A stretch of 64,000 bases of DNA from Io17-Chloro-G2 sp034428715 (GCA_034428715.1 DAOUHE010000096.1:11321-75320), one strand, 5' to 3'; shown: positions 43,503-52,406, counted from the stretch's first letter. Notes: generated by a model from the sequence alone, not told the origin. Translations and numbers: made by a program.

Positions 43503-44687
43503 ATGAGCCAGTCAACACCGGACCTCACGGCCATGGTCAAAGAATGTGCCCTTGAGGCCGGTTTTGACCTGGTGAGAGTGACTTCGGCCGATGAGTTCGT
43601 CCGCGACCGCGAGGCCGCATTGGAACGGATCAAGGCCGGATTGATGGATGGCCTTCCCTGGTACACCGAGAGCCGGGTGCTCCGGGGCGCCGACCCCGGT
43701 CAGTTGCTGGCGGGCGCCCGTTCCGTCATCAGTTTGGGATTGAGTTATTTCGTGCCCGCCAAACCCAAGCCCACACGATTAAATGCGGCGGGCAAAGTGG
43801 CCAGCTACGCCCGGGGCCGGGATTACCACCGCGTGATGAAGTCGCGGATGCGCGACTATGTCCGCGTGTTGGATTCGCGCCTGGACACCAGCATCCCGGC
43901 GCGATGGTACGTTGATGACGGCCCCATGTTGGACCGGGCGGCGGCGGCACGGGCGGGACTGGGCTGGTTCGGTAAAAACACCAACATTCTCACCCCCAGC
44001 CACGGTTCCTGGATCTTTCTTGGGCAGGTGATCACGGGCCTGGACCTAAAGCCAGACCTTCCGCTGCAAAAAACCTGCGGGAGTTGCGTCCGCTGCATCG
44101 ATGCTTGTCCCACCGGAGCCATCGTCGCGCCATATGTCATCGACAACGCCCGGTGCATCTCTCATCTGACCATAGAGAACCGGGGTCCCATCCCGCTAGA
44201 ATTGCGTCCCCTGGTGGGGGACTGGGTTTTTGGCTGTGACATTTGCCAGGAAGTGTGCCCGGTAAACCGGAAAGCCCGCCCCGCCAACGCTCCCATCCCA
44301 AATCTTCCCCAAAGCATCGGACCCGCCGGCGACGAAACGGTCCTGGAACTGGACCTGGTGGAACTCTTGGAGTTGACCGAAGAAGGATTTCGAAGCCGCT
44401 TCCGGGGCTCTCCGGTGGCCCGAGCCAAGAGGGTGGGGCTACAGCGCAACGCCTGTGTCGCCCTGGGAAACCGACGCGAGGCGCGGGCGGTCCCTGCCCT
44501 GTTGAACGCATTGAAAAACGGCGAACCTCTAGTGCGAGGCCACGCCGCTTGGGCATTGGGCGAGATTGACGGCGACCAGGCAAGGGAGGGCCTATCCTTG
44601 GCCTTATCGACGGAAACGGAGCCCAGCGTGAGGGTAGAAGTACGGCTGGCGCTGGAAGGGGTAGGCGTATTGAACAGCGAGCGCTAG
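43503..44687 (+). CDS. queG: Epoxyqueuosine reductase QueG
   Basis: The enzyme carries out the last step of queuosine synthesis in tRNA, using cobalamin and two [4Fe-4S] clusters. The first cluster motif is CGSCVRCIDACP (Cys192, 195, 198, 202) and the second is CDICQEVCP (Cys245, 248, 252) plus Cys218. The DUF1730 domain precedes them. HEAT-like repeats occupy the C-terminus (LRNACVALGNR-, GHAAWALGEI-, VRVEVRLALEG-type). The 394 aa length is normal. ATG 43503 is the start. Confidence 0.94.
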   Translation: MSQSTPDLTAMVKECALEAGFDLVRVTSADEFVRDREAALERIKAGLMDGLPWYTESRVLRGADPGQLLAGARSVISLGLSYFVPAKPKPTRLNAAGKVASYARGRDYHRVMKSRMRDYVRVLDSRLDTSIPARWYVDDGPMLDRAAAARAGLGWFGKNTNILTPSHGSWIFLGQVITGLDLKPDLPLQKTCGSCVRCIDACPTGAIVAPYVIDNARCISHLTIENRGPIPLELRPLVGDWVFGCDICQEVCPVNRKARPANAPIPNLPQSIGPAGDETVLELDLVELLELTEEGFRSRFRGSPVARAKRVGLQRNACVALGNRREARAVPALLNALKNGEPLVRGHAAWALGEIDGDQAREGLSLALSTETEPSVRVEVRLALEGVGVLNSER

Positions 44688-44764
44688 GCAGCGTCGACCA
44701 CCGAAAGTTTCAGGTGCCATAGTTGGCCAACTTTGCTCCCGTATCACTGGTGATCTCAGACGAT

Positions 44765-45415
44765 CTAAGCGGGGCCTTGGATTTGGCCGCCGCGTGACCC
44801 TTGCGCCGGGCGACCGGGCTGTGTGCTTCGGTTGCTAGCATTGCCGCCCTGAACCGCAACGTTTCCGGTGCCTTCAGGCTCGGCAACCTCCCGTTTGCGC
44901 CTCCTGCTGGAACTCTTCTTCCTCCTGGACCCATCAGGCGGCGGGGCCAATCGAGCCGGGACATAATCCTTACCATACCGAAGCTTCTTCATTTCCTCTT
45001 CAATGAGCATGAAGTCGCTTTTGGGCAACAGATGCAGGTTGCCTTGAAAGGCCATGTACCAATTTTCCGGGGGCCAACGCTTGACGTATTCCAGCCGGGG
45101 AGCCAGCATGTTGGCGTCGATGTACTGCATATCGTCAAGGGCGATCTCAGGCTTGATATGAATGCGGTAAGGCCACGTGTCACCGCCTTCCGGGTCCCAG
45201 ATGGGCGTCTCTTCCTGAAAATAGGAGGAAGTCACGGTGGCAGTGGCGGCGAACCGGCGGAGGCCTGACACGTAGAAAAGCACGCGGTCGCCGGAGCCAA
45301 GCCGTTGAAGCTTCCGCCTCTGTTGCAGCTTCAAACCCTGAACCGTGAATCCCAGGTCCTGGGTTTTGCGAAAGTTTTCGGCGTTGGAGACGATCATCCA
45401 AAAATTGGCTGGCAT
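44765..45415 (-). CDS. EVE-domain protein with basic C-terminal tail
   Basis: The first 145 residues form an EVE domain (PANFWMIVSNAENFRKTQDLGF..., GDRVLFYVSGLRRFAATATV, YMAFQGNLHLLPKSDF), a PUA/YTH-like fold that binds modified bases in RNA or DNA. The last 75 residues are rich in Arg, Lys, Ser and Gly (RRKKSSSRRRKRE...), which is unusual and likely binds nucleic acid. Start 45415 has GAGG 5 bases upstream. Confidence 0.82.
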   Translation of the reverse strand: MPANFWMIVSNAENFRKTQDLGFTVQGLKLQQRRKLQRLGSGDRVLFYVSGLRRFAATATVTSSYFQEETPIWDPEGGDTWPYRIHIKPEIALDDMQYIDANMLAPRLEYVKRWPPENWYMAFQGNLHLLPKSDFMLIEEEMKKLRYGKDYVPARLAPPPDGSRRKKSSSRRRKREVAEPEGTGNVAVQGGNASNRSTQPGRPAQGSRGGQIQGPA

Positions 45416-45815
45416 TGAAACCTCGTCCCGGCCCACCGGCCGGACCCCAATGATCGATTGTCAGATCGGATTTAGACGCTGCCCATATTTTACCACGCGC
45501 CTTTCGGCCTGGCGGCGAACAAACGTTACCATCCATCGTCAATGGTCAGGCAGTCAACGTCAATGGCAACAGCCATAAAACGCGGTATGGCCAACGACGA
45601 AATGGCATTTTCGCATAGCCGATGTTGAGCTCAGGCGAAGCGGCTGACGCGACAAAAAATCACACATCGGGAAAGCGTCAGCCAACGGACGCCAGGGGAT
45701 GGAAATCCAGGTTGCCCTTGGCAAGAGCATGTTGTAATATCGCTGCGGCTACTACAAACTTCCCGCTTGGGATCTGTAGATTCGCTAACTGACACCGATT
45801 TCGGAGGAACCTGGT

Positions 45816-46991
45816 ATGGCATCTAGGGCACCTGGAGAACGGGATATCGCCATCGTTGGCGTGGCGGAATCCGATGAGATGGGCACCGTCCCGAACAAAT
45901 CTTCGCTGCAACACCACGCGGAAGCCGCCCACAACGCCCTGGAAGACGCAGGTCTCTCTAAGAACGAAGTTGACGGGTTGCTGACGGCGGGCTTTTCCAC
46001 CTTGGCCACCGCCGAATACTTGGGGATACACCCCGGCTTTACCGATAACACCTCAGTGGGTGGCTCCTCATTTGTCATTCACGTAGCCCACGCCATCGCG
46101 GCCATCCGGGCCGGATTCTGCGAGGTGGCCCTGATAACCCACGGACAAGCAGGCCGTTCCACCCGGGGCAGGGTTCCCGGAGACCCCAACCAGCCGGTGG
46201 CCCAGTATGAAGCCCCCTTTGGGATGATAGGACCGCCCATCAACTATTCCATGGCCTGTTCCCGCTACATGCACCTGTACGGTGAAGACAAGACCAGACA
46301 GGGCATGGCTGAGATTGCCGTGGCCACCCGCAAATGGGCGAACCTTAACCCCAAAGCGGTCATGCACGACACTCCAATGAGCTTTGACGAGTACCACGAC
46401 TCCCGGTGGGTTTCGTGGCCGTTCCACCTGCCAGATTGCTGCCTGGTCACCGACTCCGGCGCGGCAATCATCGTAACCACCGCCGAGCGCGCCCGCAGTT
46501 GTCGCAAGGAACCGGTTTGGGTGCTAGGCGCCGCAGAAGGCCACGACCACAACCTGATCAGCCAGATGCCTTCTCTGACCTCCACTTGGGGCAGGGAGAG
46601 CGGTCCCAAGTCGTTGCAGCGGGCGGGTCTCAAACACGACGACATGGACCTGACCATGATCTACGACTCATTCACCTACACGGTGATGGTCACGTTGGAA
46701 TCCCTGGGGTATTGCGGACCAGGTGAGGCGGCCGACTTCGTTGCCAACCAGCGGACGGCTCCTAGAGGAGAATTCGCCTTGAACACCAACGGCGGCGGCC
46801 TCTCCTACACGCATCCCGGCATGTACGGCAGCTTCCTTTTGGTGGAAGCCGTCCGGCAGATGCGCGGCGAGTGTGGGGAACGCCAGGTCCACAAAAAGGG
46901 AGACTCCAGCCGGAATCCAACCACCAGCCTGGTCAACGGCACCGGCGGCTCCCTGTCATCGACAGGCACGGTGGTTTTAGCCACGGGGTAA
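45816..46991 (+). CDS. Thiolase-like (SCP-x type) protein lacking the nucleophilic cysteine
   Basis: The protein is 391 aa with the N-terminal ERDIAIVGVAESDEMGTVPNKSS and a thiolase fold. At the site where thiolases carry the catalytic cysteine (CASG), this protein has SVGGSSF (residues 80-86). That is typical of the SCP-x-like, non-cysteine group usually paired with a DUF35 zinc-ribbon partner. No such partner is nearby. GGAGG lies before ATG 45816. The role is probably in acyl-CoA or lipid metabolism. Confidence 0.85.
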   Translation: MASRAPGERDIAIVGVAESDEMGTVPNKSSLQHHAEAAHNALEDAGLSKNEVDGLLTAGFSTLATAEYLGIHPGFTDNTSVGGSSFVIHVAHAIAAIRAGFCEVALITHGQAGRSTRGRVPGDPNQPVAQYEAPFGMIGPPINYSMACSRYMHLYGEDKTRQGMAEIAVATRKWANLNPKAVMHDTPMSFDEYHDSRWVSWPFHLPDCCLVTDSGAAIIVTTAERARSCRKEPVWVLGAAEGHDHNLISQMPSLTSTWGRESGPKSLQRAGLKHDDMDLTMIYDSFTYTVMVTLESLGYCGPGEAADFVANQRTAPRGEFALNTNGGGLSYTHPGMYGSFLLVEAVRQMRGECGERQVHKKGDSSRNPTTSLVNGTGGSLSSTGTVVLATG

Positions 46992-47028
46992 CACTCCCTC
47001 CTGCGTTAAACAGCAGCTGAAAGAAGAA

Positions 47029-47056
47029 GGGCGGGTGAAAAACCACGCCCCTTTTT
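47029..47056 (+). terminator. Intrinsic terminator after the thiolase-like gene
   Basis: GGGCG-GGTG (47029-47037) pairs with CCACGCCC (47043-47050), followed by CTTTTT (47051-47056). The stem has a bulge. Confidence 0.6.
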
Positions 47057-47186
47057 AGTGTGGGGTTACGTTGGTAAAGGACGCCATCTAGGAGCCAACT
47101 TTCTCTTTAAGTCGTGGGATTGTCATTTGAAAGCCGGTGGCTGCCAGGGCCGGGAGTGAGTTTCCAAAGCACACATCATTACGAGT

Positions 47187-47592
47187 TCACTCACGATGCC
47201 GGTCTTCATCCCGTTCAAACACCTTGCCGAGTAAAGCACGTCCCAAGGTAAATAATACCCACAAAACAGCCCACACGACAGCAATCAAGAGAACGATACC
47301 CGCGATACCCGCCAAGAAGACAACCAACAAAACGGGGGATATCTCCAAGAAATCTGTGAAAGACGGTAACCCTGGGGAAGGGAATATAGTGCGGCGACCT
47401 GACTATATGCAACCATTCTACGGACCACCATAATTCGGACCAACCGTAGGAGACGCCCACAAAGGTGGTGCCAACCCCCGCCACAAGGACCAGGCCCAAA
47501 TAGCCCAAACCGCATCCCTTTACACAGCCCATCGGCGAGTTTCCGGGCTCGGGAGTAGGATCTTCCGGGTTGTTGGCTGTTGTATGCTCCAC
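47187..47592 (-). pseudogene. Small membrane protein gene with a frameshift
   Basis: The GTG at 47592 has AGGAG upstream. The first part (MEHTTANNPEDPTPEPG... then GLGYLGLVLVAGVGTTFVGVSYGW) is in one frame with one transmembrane helix. The second part, in another frame, reads ISPVLLVVFLAGIAGIVLLI... then GKVFERDEDRHRE and stops at 47187, a good second helix and charged tail. The shift lies around 47335-47440. The gene may be broken, or the read may have an indel error. Function unknown. Confidence 0.6.
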
Positions 47593-47865
47593 GGTCTTCT
47601 CCTAGACCAGGCTGTGCCTCAGAGTGCCAAGGGAGCTAACGCTCCTTTCGAGACACTAGCCCTTAATTCTGACCACAAATGGCCTTGGCCCTGATCAAGG
47701 CGGAGGGGCTGGATGAGGGGTCCAGGACCCGTATCGCCGTGAGGCCCAGGCCATGGGCCGGTTAGGCGCTATGGTGTGTCCCTTAGGGTGCTAGCACATA
47801 TTTTTACAATAGCGACCGAGGCGAGGCGGCGGGCTTTTTCCTGCCGGTTTTCCAGCATCGCCAAT

Positions 47866-48165
47866 TTATGAAAGTATTGCCAAGATGATCAAGAGGGAAA
47901 AGTAGGCGACGATGGCGCCCAAGCAACCTAAGCGGCTTAAGGCCTCGCAACCTGCGTTGCCACTGCCGGTGGTGTTTAACCTGCGGCGGAACAGTAGTCC
48001 AAAGAGGACGCTACCGATGATGCCCCCGACGAAGCCACCGACGGGCCCAAAGACGAAAATGCACCAGCCCGTCCAGCAGTACACTCCTAATAAAAACATA
48101 CTACCAATCGAGGCACCAACGCCACCAACAATGCCACCGAGGATGGCACCGGTGATGTCAGTCAC
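47866..48165 (-). CDS. Small glycine-rich membrane protein
   Basis: The 99 aa protein has two to three hydrophobic, glycine-rich helices (AILGGIVGGVGASIGSMFLL, VFGPVGGFVGGIIGSVLFGLLF, LGAIVAYFSLLIILAIL) and one short basic loop (RRRLN). This is a glycine-zipper-like pattern. It overlaps the TPR gene by 4 bp (ATGA), so the two are probably translated together. Function unknown. Confidence 0.6.
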   Translation of the reverse strand: MTDITGAILGGIVGGVGASIGSMFLLGVYCWTGWCIFVFGPVGGFVGGIIGSVLFGLLFRRRLNTTGSGNAGCEALSRLGCLGAIVAYFSLLIILAILS

Positions 48166-48425
48166 GGCACCATCTGAAGAAGTCCCGCTTCCGCAGCCTC
48201 CTGCCGGACCAATCTCATGAGGAATTCGGCCCTTGCTAAATCGGCCGCGGCTTGCTCTTCCATACGAAGGTTGCGGTAGGCTTCCGACCGGTGGAAGTAG
48301 GCGGTCCAGTGGTCTGGCTCAAGTGTTATAGCTGCCGAAAACTCGTGGATAGCCGCTCGATAATTACCAGTACGGGGCAGCCGTCGTCCTTCGGAACACT
48401 TGTTAGCGGCATCCTTAGCCCACAT
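48162..48425 (-). CDS. Small TPR-repeat protein
   Basis: The 87 aa protein contains about two TPR-like helical pairs: GNYRAAIHEFSAAITLEPDHWTAYFHRSEAYRNLRMEEQAAADLARAE. It is too short for a full TPR superhelix. It precedes the glycine-rich membrane protein, with a 4 bp overlap. Its likely role is in protein-protein contact. Confidence 0.6.
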   Translation of the reverse strand: MWAKDAANKCSEGRRLPRTGNYRAAIHEFSAAITLEPDHWTAYFHRSEAYRNLRMEEQAAADLARAEFLMRLVRQEAAEAGLLQMVP

Positions 48426-48467
48426 CCCTACATCATCCCCCGCCAGGATCGGTGAATCTGACGAAAT

Positions 48468-49445
48468 TCATGAAAGATATTTTCCCGTTATGGTGAAGGA
48501 CCCAGCGAACTCAGGGCCTAACGCGCCCCGCAGTAGATGTACTAACGACGCATCATGTCCGACATAAAGCACAATCACTCGGCCCTTCTTGAAATAGTGA
48601 GTCGGTGCAATCCATTCTCGATGGGAGGTCATAGAGCGGTTCCCGCCCAGCGGCACGCTGATGTTATAGCCGTCAGACGACACGTACCTAGCTTCTGTAT
48701 CGGCAGCAAGGTCATCTGGGAATTCATAGACATGGATCGTCCGGCCATCCACGGCAACCCTCCGGCCTCCCGCCAACAAGACGACCCGCGACAGAGGGGA
48801 ACCAGGTTTAAATCCACCCAGCGTAACAGTAGCCCCAGAAGGCTCTTTAACGGTAGACCCAACTCTGGCGAGATCGTCTGTCAAGCTCTTGTAGCCGTAG
48901 GTGGCGGAAGGTGTCCCTCTAGGTGAGGAAGTGGCCGCAGGGATAACAAAATCTCCGAACATGGCGGCGGTATGACCCGGGAAGGTGCATATGAACTGAT
49001 AGCTGCCGGGCTCTGGGGCAGTGAACCGCACTTCGCCTTGTTCTCCGGGGTCCAACAACTTGGTATGAGCGATGACGTCCGGGTCGCCGGGTTGAATCCA
49101 GTCTTTATCAGGGCCGGCCTTAAGTCCCCGCGCGGCAACAGCGTCCTTGGTCCCGTCCCGAACCAGAACCCAGTTGTGCTGACTGAAGAGGGAGCCGTTG
49201 TTAAAAGCCATTACCACCTCGGTCTCAGCCGTCGCTTCACACCGGTCTTTATCAAACGCAATGGCGTCGCCCTCCACATTGATTGCCAGCGCAGTTCCCA
49301 CACACGGAGGTGGAGGCGTAAGCGTGATGGGTACAGGTGTTGTCGGTGTCGGTGTCGGTGTCGGTGTCGGAGTATCGCCACAAGCGGCGGCTAAGGCCAT
49401 CATTGCACCAAGGAGTGCCACGCGTAGTAGCGCTCGTTCACGCAT
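48468..49445 (-). CDS. Cupredoxin-type lipoprotein
   Basis: The 325 aa protein has a signal helix with the lipobox LAAAC (Cys22), then a Thr-Pro-rich linker encoded by a 6-base repeat, then a blue-copper domain. The likely ligands are His90 (SQHNWV), Cys153 (FICTFPGH), His158 and Met162 (AAMFGDF), as in azurin/plastocyanin proteins. A further beta-rich C-terminal half of unknown type follows (about 185-325). It is probably exported and copper-binding, in an envelope electron-transfer role. Confidence 0.82.
   Translation of the reverse strand: MRERALLRVALLGAMMALAAACGDTPTPTPTPTPTTPVPITLTPPPPCVGTALAINVEGDAIAFDKDRCEATAETEVVMAFNNGSLFSQHNWVLVRDGTKDAVAARGLKAGPDKDWIQPGDPDVIAHTKLLDPGEQGEVRFTAPEPGSYQFICTFPGHTAAMFGDFVIPAATSSPRGTPSATYGYKSLTDDLARVGSTVKEPSGATVTLGGFKPGSPLSRVVLLAGGRRVAVDGRTIHVYEFPDDLAADTEARYVSSDGYNISVPLGGNRSMTSHREWIAPTHYFKKGRVIVLYVGHDASLVHLLRGALGPEFAGSFTITGKYLS
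49345..49368. repeat. Hexanucleotide microsatellite in the lipoprotein gene
   Basis: GGTGTC is repeated four times (a fifth, imperfect unit precedes it), coding the Thr-Pro linker on the minus strand. The repeat could cause length changes in frame. Confidence 0.75.
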
Positions 49446-49559
49446 GTTGATCCTCTATTAGTAAAGTATGTTCATTCCGGACAATTTTGTGTTTGTGACT
49501 CGCCAGGCCAGGGACTCACCCGGTGTACGCCGGCGGCAATACCGCAAGTAATCTTATAG

Positions 49560-50027
49560 TTAGTCATGACCTCCGGAGCCAGTCGAAGGCCTTTCGGACG
49601 CCACGGGCGTCGCCTCACCACCGGCCCTGGAAAACACCGTCGGCCTGCTGCCCATGCCAGAATTGTCCTCGGGCAGCACCAGCCGGACCCGCCACCTCAT
49701 CCTGGAAAACATGAATAGGTTGAGAAAGTGGGCGGCGCCAAGAACGAATAACACCACGCCAACTTTGGTGCTTAGAGCTTCGACAACTCCCGCTAAATCC
49801 ACCGGCGCGGCGCCGGTGCGGACATTGACTGCCAGGGTAACGAACCCGAGGCTAATGAGGTAAAACCCCACCAGGATCAGGTGGTTTACCGAGTCGGCCA
49901 GGTCCTCCTTGCCCTGAAAGATCTCCAATAAGAAGACCCGGCCGTTTTTATGGAGCGTCCACCCTACGGCTAGGGCAACGCCTATGCAGAGCGCCAGGTA
50001 GATCAGATCCGTCCAAAAGCTCACCAT
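49560..50027 (-). CDS. Uncharacterised membrane protein
   Basis: The 155 aa protein has three predicted transmembrane helices: IYLALCIGVALAVGWTL, LILVGFYLISLGFVTLAV, and VVLFVLGAAHFLNLFMF. A charged C-terminal tail follows (SRMRWRVRLVLPEDNSG...). No family is recognised. It lies between the YfbK-like gene and the cupredoxin gene, on the same strand. Confidence 0.65.
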   Translation of the reverse strand: MVSFWTDLIYLALCIGVALAVGWTLHKNGRVFLLEIFQGKEDLADSVNHLILVGFYLISLGFVTLAVNVRTGAAPVDLAGVVEALSTKVGVVLFVLGAAHFLNLFMFSRMRWRVRLVLPEDNSGMGSRPTVFSRAGGEATPVASERPSTGSGGHD

Positions 50028-50236
50028 GAGAGCCTCCTTTGCATTAGTGTTGGTTTCGAGGTGTATATGGGAGGGCTAGCGGAAGCTCATCCCATCGGCC
50101 GCATCGCGGGGTGTGACAGACGTGGATGTCTGAAACACCGCGTTGGCAGGGCACACGGGGAAATACCGGGTCCTCTGGGCAAGGCTTCCGCAGCAGAAAT
50201 CTAAACGGTCAAGGTCAGCGCACGGCCCCAGAAATA

Positions 50237-51463
50237 TCAAGAAGGCGGTGCCGGGGAAAGGCGGGACGTCAGCGCCAACAGGCGCGTGAAGTCGGCCATG
50301 TCTTGGTCGTCGTGCAACAACCTGCTCACGCGCTCCGCAATTTCGCCGGCCTGCTTCAGGCTGCTCCCCTGGGCCCAGTGGCTCTGGCGCAGTATCTCGG
50401 CATACTCGGCCACCACGGCGTCACGCTGAAAGTAAGGCGTCGTCTCCTCAATGGTTAGACCGAAGCCGGAGCTGTTGAATTCCCGTGTGAGCTCCTTTTC
50501 GGCATCAGTGTCAGGGTCCTGGTATTTGGTGTGGACCGTGGCGGCGCGGCCCTGAGCGCCTTCCCGGAACCTCACTTCGAACAGCGCCGTCACGCTATGG
50601 CCTGCCCTTACTTCGTCTGCGACCATGGTACTGGTGAGGAAGTCATCGTAGGCCACCCGCTGGTAATCGTAGCCCAGCTGCCGGTAGCTACTCACCACCT
50701 CTGGATTGAATTCCACCCACGCCTTTAAGTTCCTGGCAATCACCGGTTGTATGCCGAGGGGGGAGTTCGAGGCGCTCCCCAGCGCTCCAGTCTCGCGCGC
50801 CTGGAGGCCAATGCGTAACAACCAATAGTCCTCCCCTCCAAAGGGCGACGGCCGGCCCTCGACGTGGATGGCGAAGGAGCCTTTAGCCGGGGGCTGGTAC
50901 CCTTGGTCGAAGGAGTTGATGAACCCCTCCAAACGGACTGAGGCAGGGTCAGGCAGACGTCTAGCGTCTATCACCAGGTCCCGTGCCTCGGCATAGGACA
51001 TTGTGTCCACATCCACGCTAAAGCTACACAAGTTGTTGTGGGCGGTATCAATGACAGGGTTGTCCCCGGTATTCTGGAAGAAGGCAGCGTAGGTAACGGC
51101 GCCACTATCCGCTACCGGCCCGCTGGTATAGTCATACCAGTAACCCCTTACACTACGGGCGAGCACGTCCTGGGATGGGTTCTGCCAGGAAGGCGAAAAA
51201 ACAAGCCAGGCCAACATCAGGGCCACGGCTATCGACCCTAAAGAAACACCCGTCAGGCGAATGGCCGGAGCATAACCGCCGATTATGACCGGCCGGCCAA
51301 AGAGAAACCGCAACCACCACATCCGAGGCCTCGACTGGCGGCGCTCCACCTCTGCCCGGATCGACGGCCACAGGTCCCGGCTGGGTGCGGCCCGGTCCAG
51401 CTTTTCAGCCAGGGCCTCTTTGATCAAGTTTTCGTCCAATTGAAAATCGCCTCTTTCTTTCAT
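50237..51463 (-). CDS. YfbK-like protein lacking its vWA domain, with an anti-sigma-like N-terminus
   Basis: The first 60 residues resemble a cytosolic anti-sigma region (LIKEALAEKLDRAAPSRDLWPSIRAEVERR), followed by a transmembrane helix near 70-92. Residues about 125-215 match the N-terminal vWF-type module of YfbK proteins (CSFSVDVDTMSYAEARDLV...VRLEGFINSFDQGY). Residues about 250-400 match DUF3520 (VEFNPEVVSSYRQLGYDYQR...GHSVTALFEV..., then EYAEILRQSHWAQGSS). The vWA domain with its MIDAS motif, which lies between them in YfbK, is missing: about 170 residues. The gene overlaps the sigma factor gene by 4 bp. Confidence 0.75.
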   Translation of the reverse strand: MKERGDFQLDENLIKEALAEKLDRAAPSRDLWPSIRAEVERRQSRPRMWWLRFLFGRPVIIGGYAPAIRLTGVSLGSIAVALMLAWLVFSPSWQNPSQDVLARSVRGYWYDYTSGPVADSGAVTYAAFFQNTGDNPVIDTAHNNLCSFSVDVDTMSYAEARDLVIDARRLPDPASVRLEGFINSFDQGYQPPAKGSFAIHVEGRPSPFGGEDYWLLRIGLQARETGALGSASNSPLGIQPVIARNLKAWVEFNPEVVSSYRQLGYDYQRVAYDDFLTSTMVADEVRAGHSVTALFEVRFREGAQGRAATVHTKYQDPDTDAEKELTREFNSSGFGLTIEETTPYFQRDAVVAEYAEILRQSHWAQGSSLKQAGEIAERVSRLLHDDQDMADFTRLLALTSRLSPAPPS

Positions 51464-52158
51464 AGCTCCCTCCCAACCGGCTGCTCGCCGGCAGCACCAA
51501 TTTGCTGCCTAACCCGTTTTGGAACAGGCAGAATCGACTCTGGCACATGCCCGTTGCTGGGATGGTTGTCGGGACCGCCTGGTGGATGCTGAGGGTGATC
51601 GGGAGGGTCTGTGAAATCGTCTGCCTCTATAAACTCCCGAAGACGGCGGAGGGCGGTATTCAGTCGCACCCTCACCCTTACGTGCGGCCAGCCCAAGATT
51701 TCGGCCGTTTTAGCTCCGCTGAATCCGTGGATGTAGCGCAGCACAACGACCGCGCGGTCATTCGGTTTCAGTCGTCCTAGGGTTTTCCAGATGATGATCT
51801 TGATCACCACCTTTTGGTCCCAATCGTCTGGGTAGAGGCCTGGCGATGGAACGTCTGGGATGCCATCAAAAGGGATCTCCTAGCGCCTCGCGTTGCGCCT
51901 CACTTCGTCGATGGCCCGGCGGACGGCAATCTGGGAGAGCCACGGAAGGAAGGGACGCTCGAGGTCGTAGCGTTTTAAGGCGGTGGGCAGACCGATAAAC
52001 ACCTTTTGGGTGGCTTCCTCCGCCAGATATTGGTGGTGCGTGATGCCGTACGCCATCCGGAAGACGGCGCTTTCATGGATCTGGAAGAGAACCTCCAGGC
52101 CGTCATCGTTACCGGCCTTGAGTTGGTGGATAGCTTCTTTCTCCTGCTGTTCCTGCAC
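51460..52158 (-). pseudogene. ECF sigma factor interrupted by an in-frame TAG
   Basis: Sigma region 2 (AVFRMAYGITHHQYLAEEATQKVFIGL...RPFLPWLSQIAVRRAIDEVRRNARR) runs from GTG 52158 to TAG at 51882-51880. In the same frame the sequence goes on with EIPFDGIPDVPSPGLYPDDWDQ... and region 4 (LGRLKPNDRAVVVLRYIHGFSGAKTAEILGWPHVRVRVRLNTALRRLREFIE). Only the stop separates them. The gene overlaps the anti-sigma-like gene, so they are a sigma/anti-sigma pair. GAGAGG lies before the GTG, and an inverted repeat GAAAATG/CATTTTC is at 52223-52238. Two separate polypeptides cannot be ruled out. Confidence 0.8.
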
Positions 52159-52377
52159 TATATCCTCTCATTGCCGGGACTGGGTAAATGATTCCTTATA
52201 ACATATATTCGCCGGACAGCGGGAAAATGTTCATTTTCATTATTTGTTGGGTCCCGTTCCGCCTCACCCCAGACCGGCCCAACCTTTGGGCCAAGAGCCC
52301 GGATATGCCTGCTTGCCAGCCAGTCTGAATATTTCCCAGTGATCACCATAATCCCCAAATCTCGTAAACCAATGGCT

Positions 52378-52406
52378 TTGGTCAAAATTTTAAAATATGC
52401 TAATAT
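52378..52406 (+). promoter_or_regulatory. Promoter of the Xer-like recombinase
   Basis: TTGGTC (52378-52383) and TAATAT (52401-52406) with a 17 bp AT-rich spacer, about 90 bp upstream of the start codon. Confidence 0.5.

Noticed and set aside
47137..47433. Plus-strand ORF over the frameshifted membrane gene
   Set aside because: The composition (many Lys/Thr/Ser, no domain) is the shadow of the minus-strand gene; the minus-strand reading has a good start site and membrane helices.
26565..51882. TAG read as a sense codon, because two genes (cupin and ECF sigma) have an in-frame TAG
   Set aside because: Intact genes such as ilvB and rluD end in TAG at the expected length, so TAG is a normal stop here.
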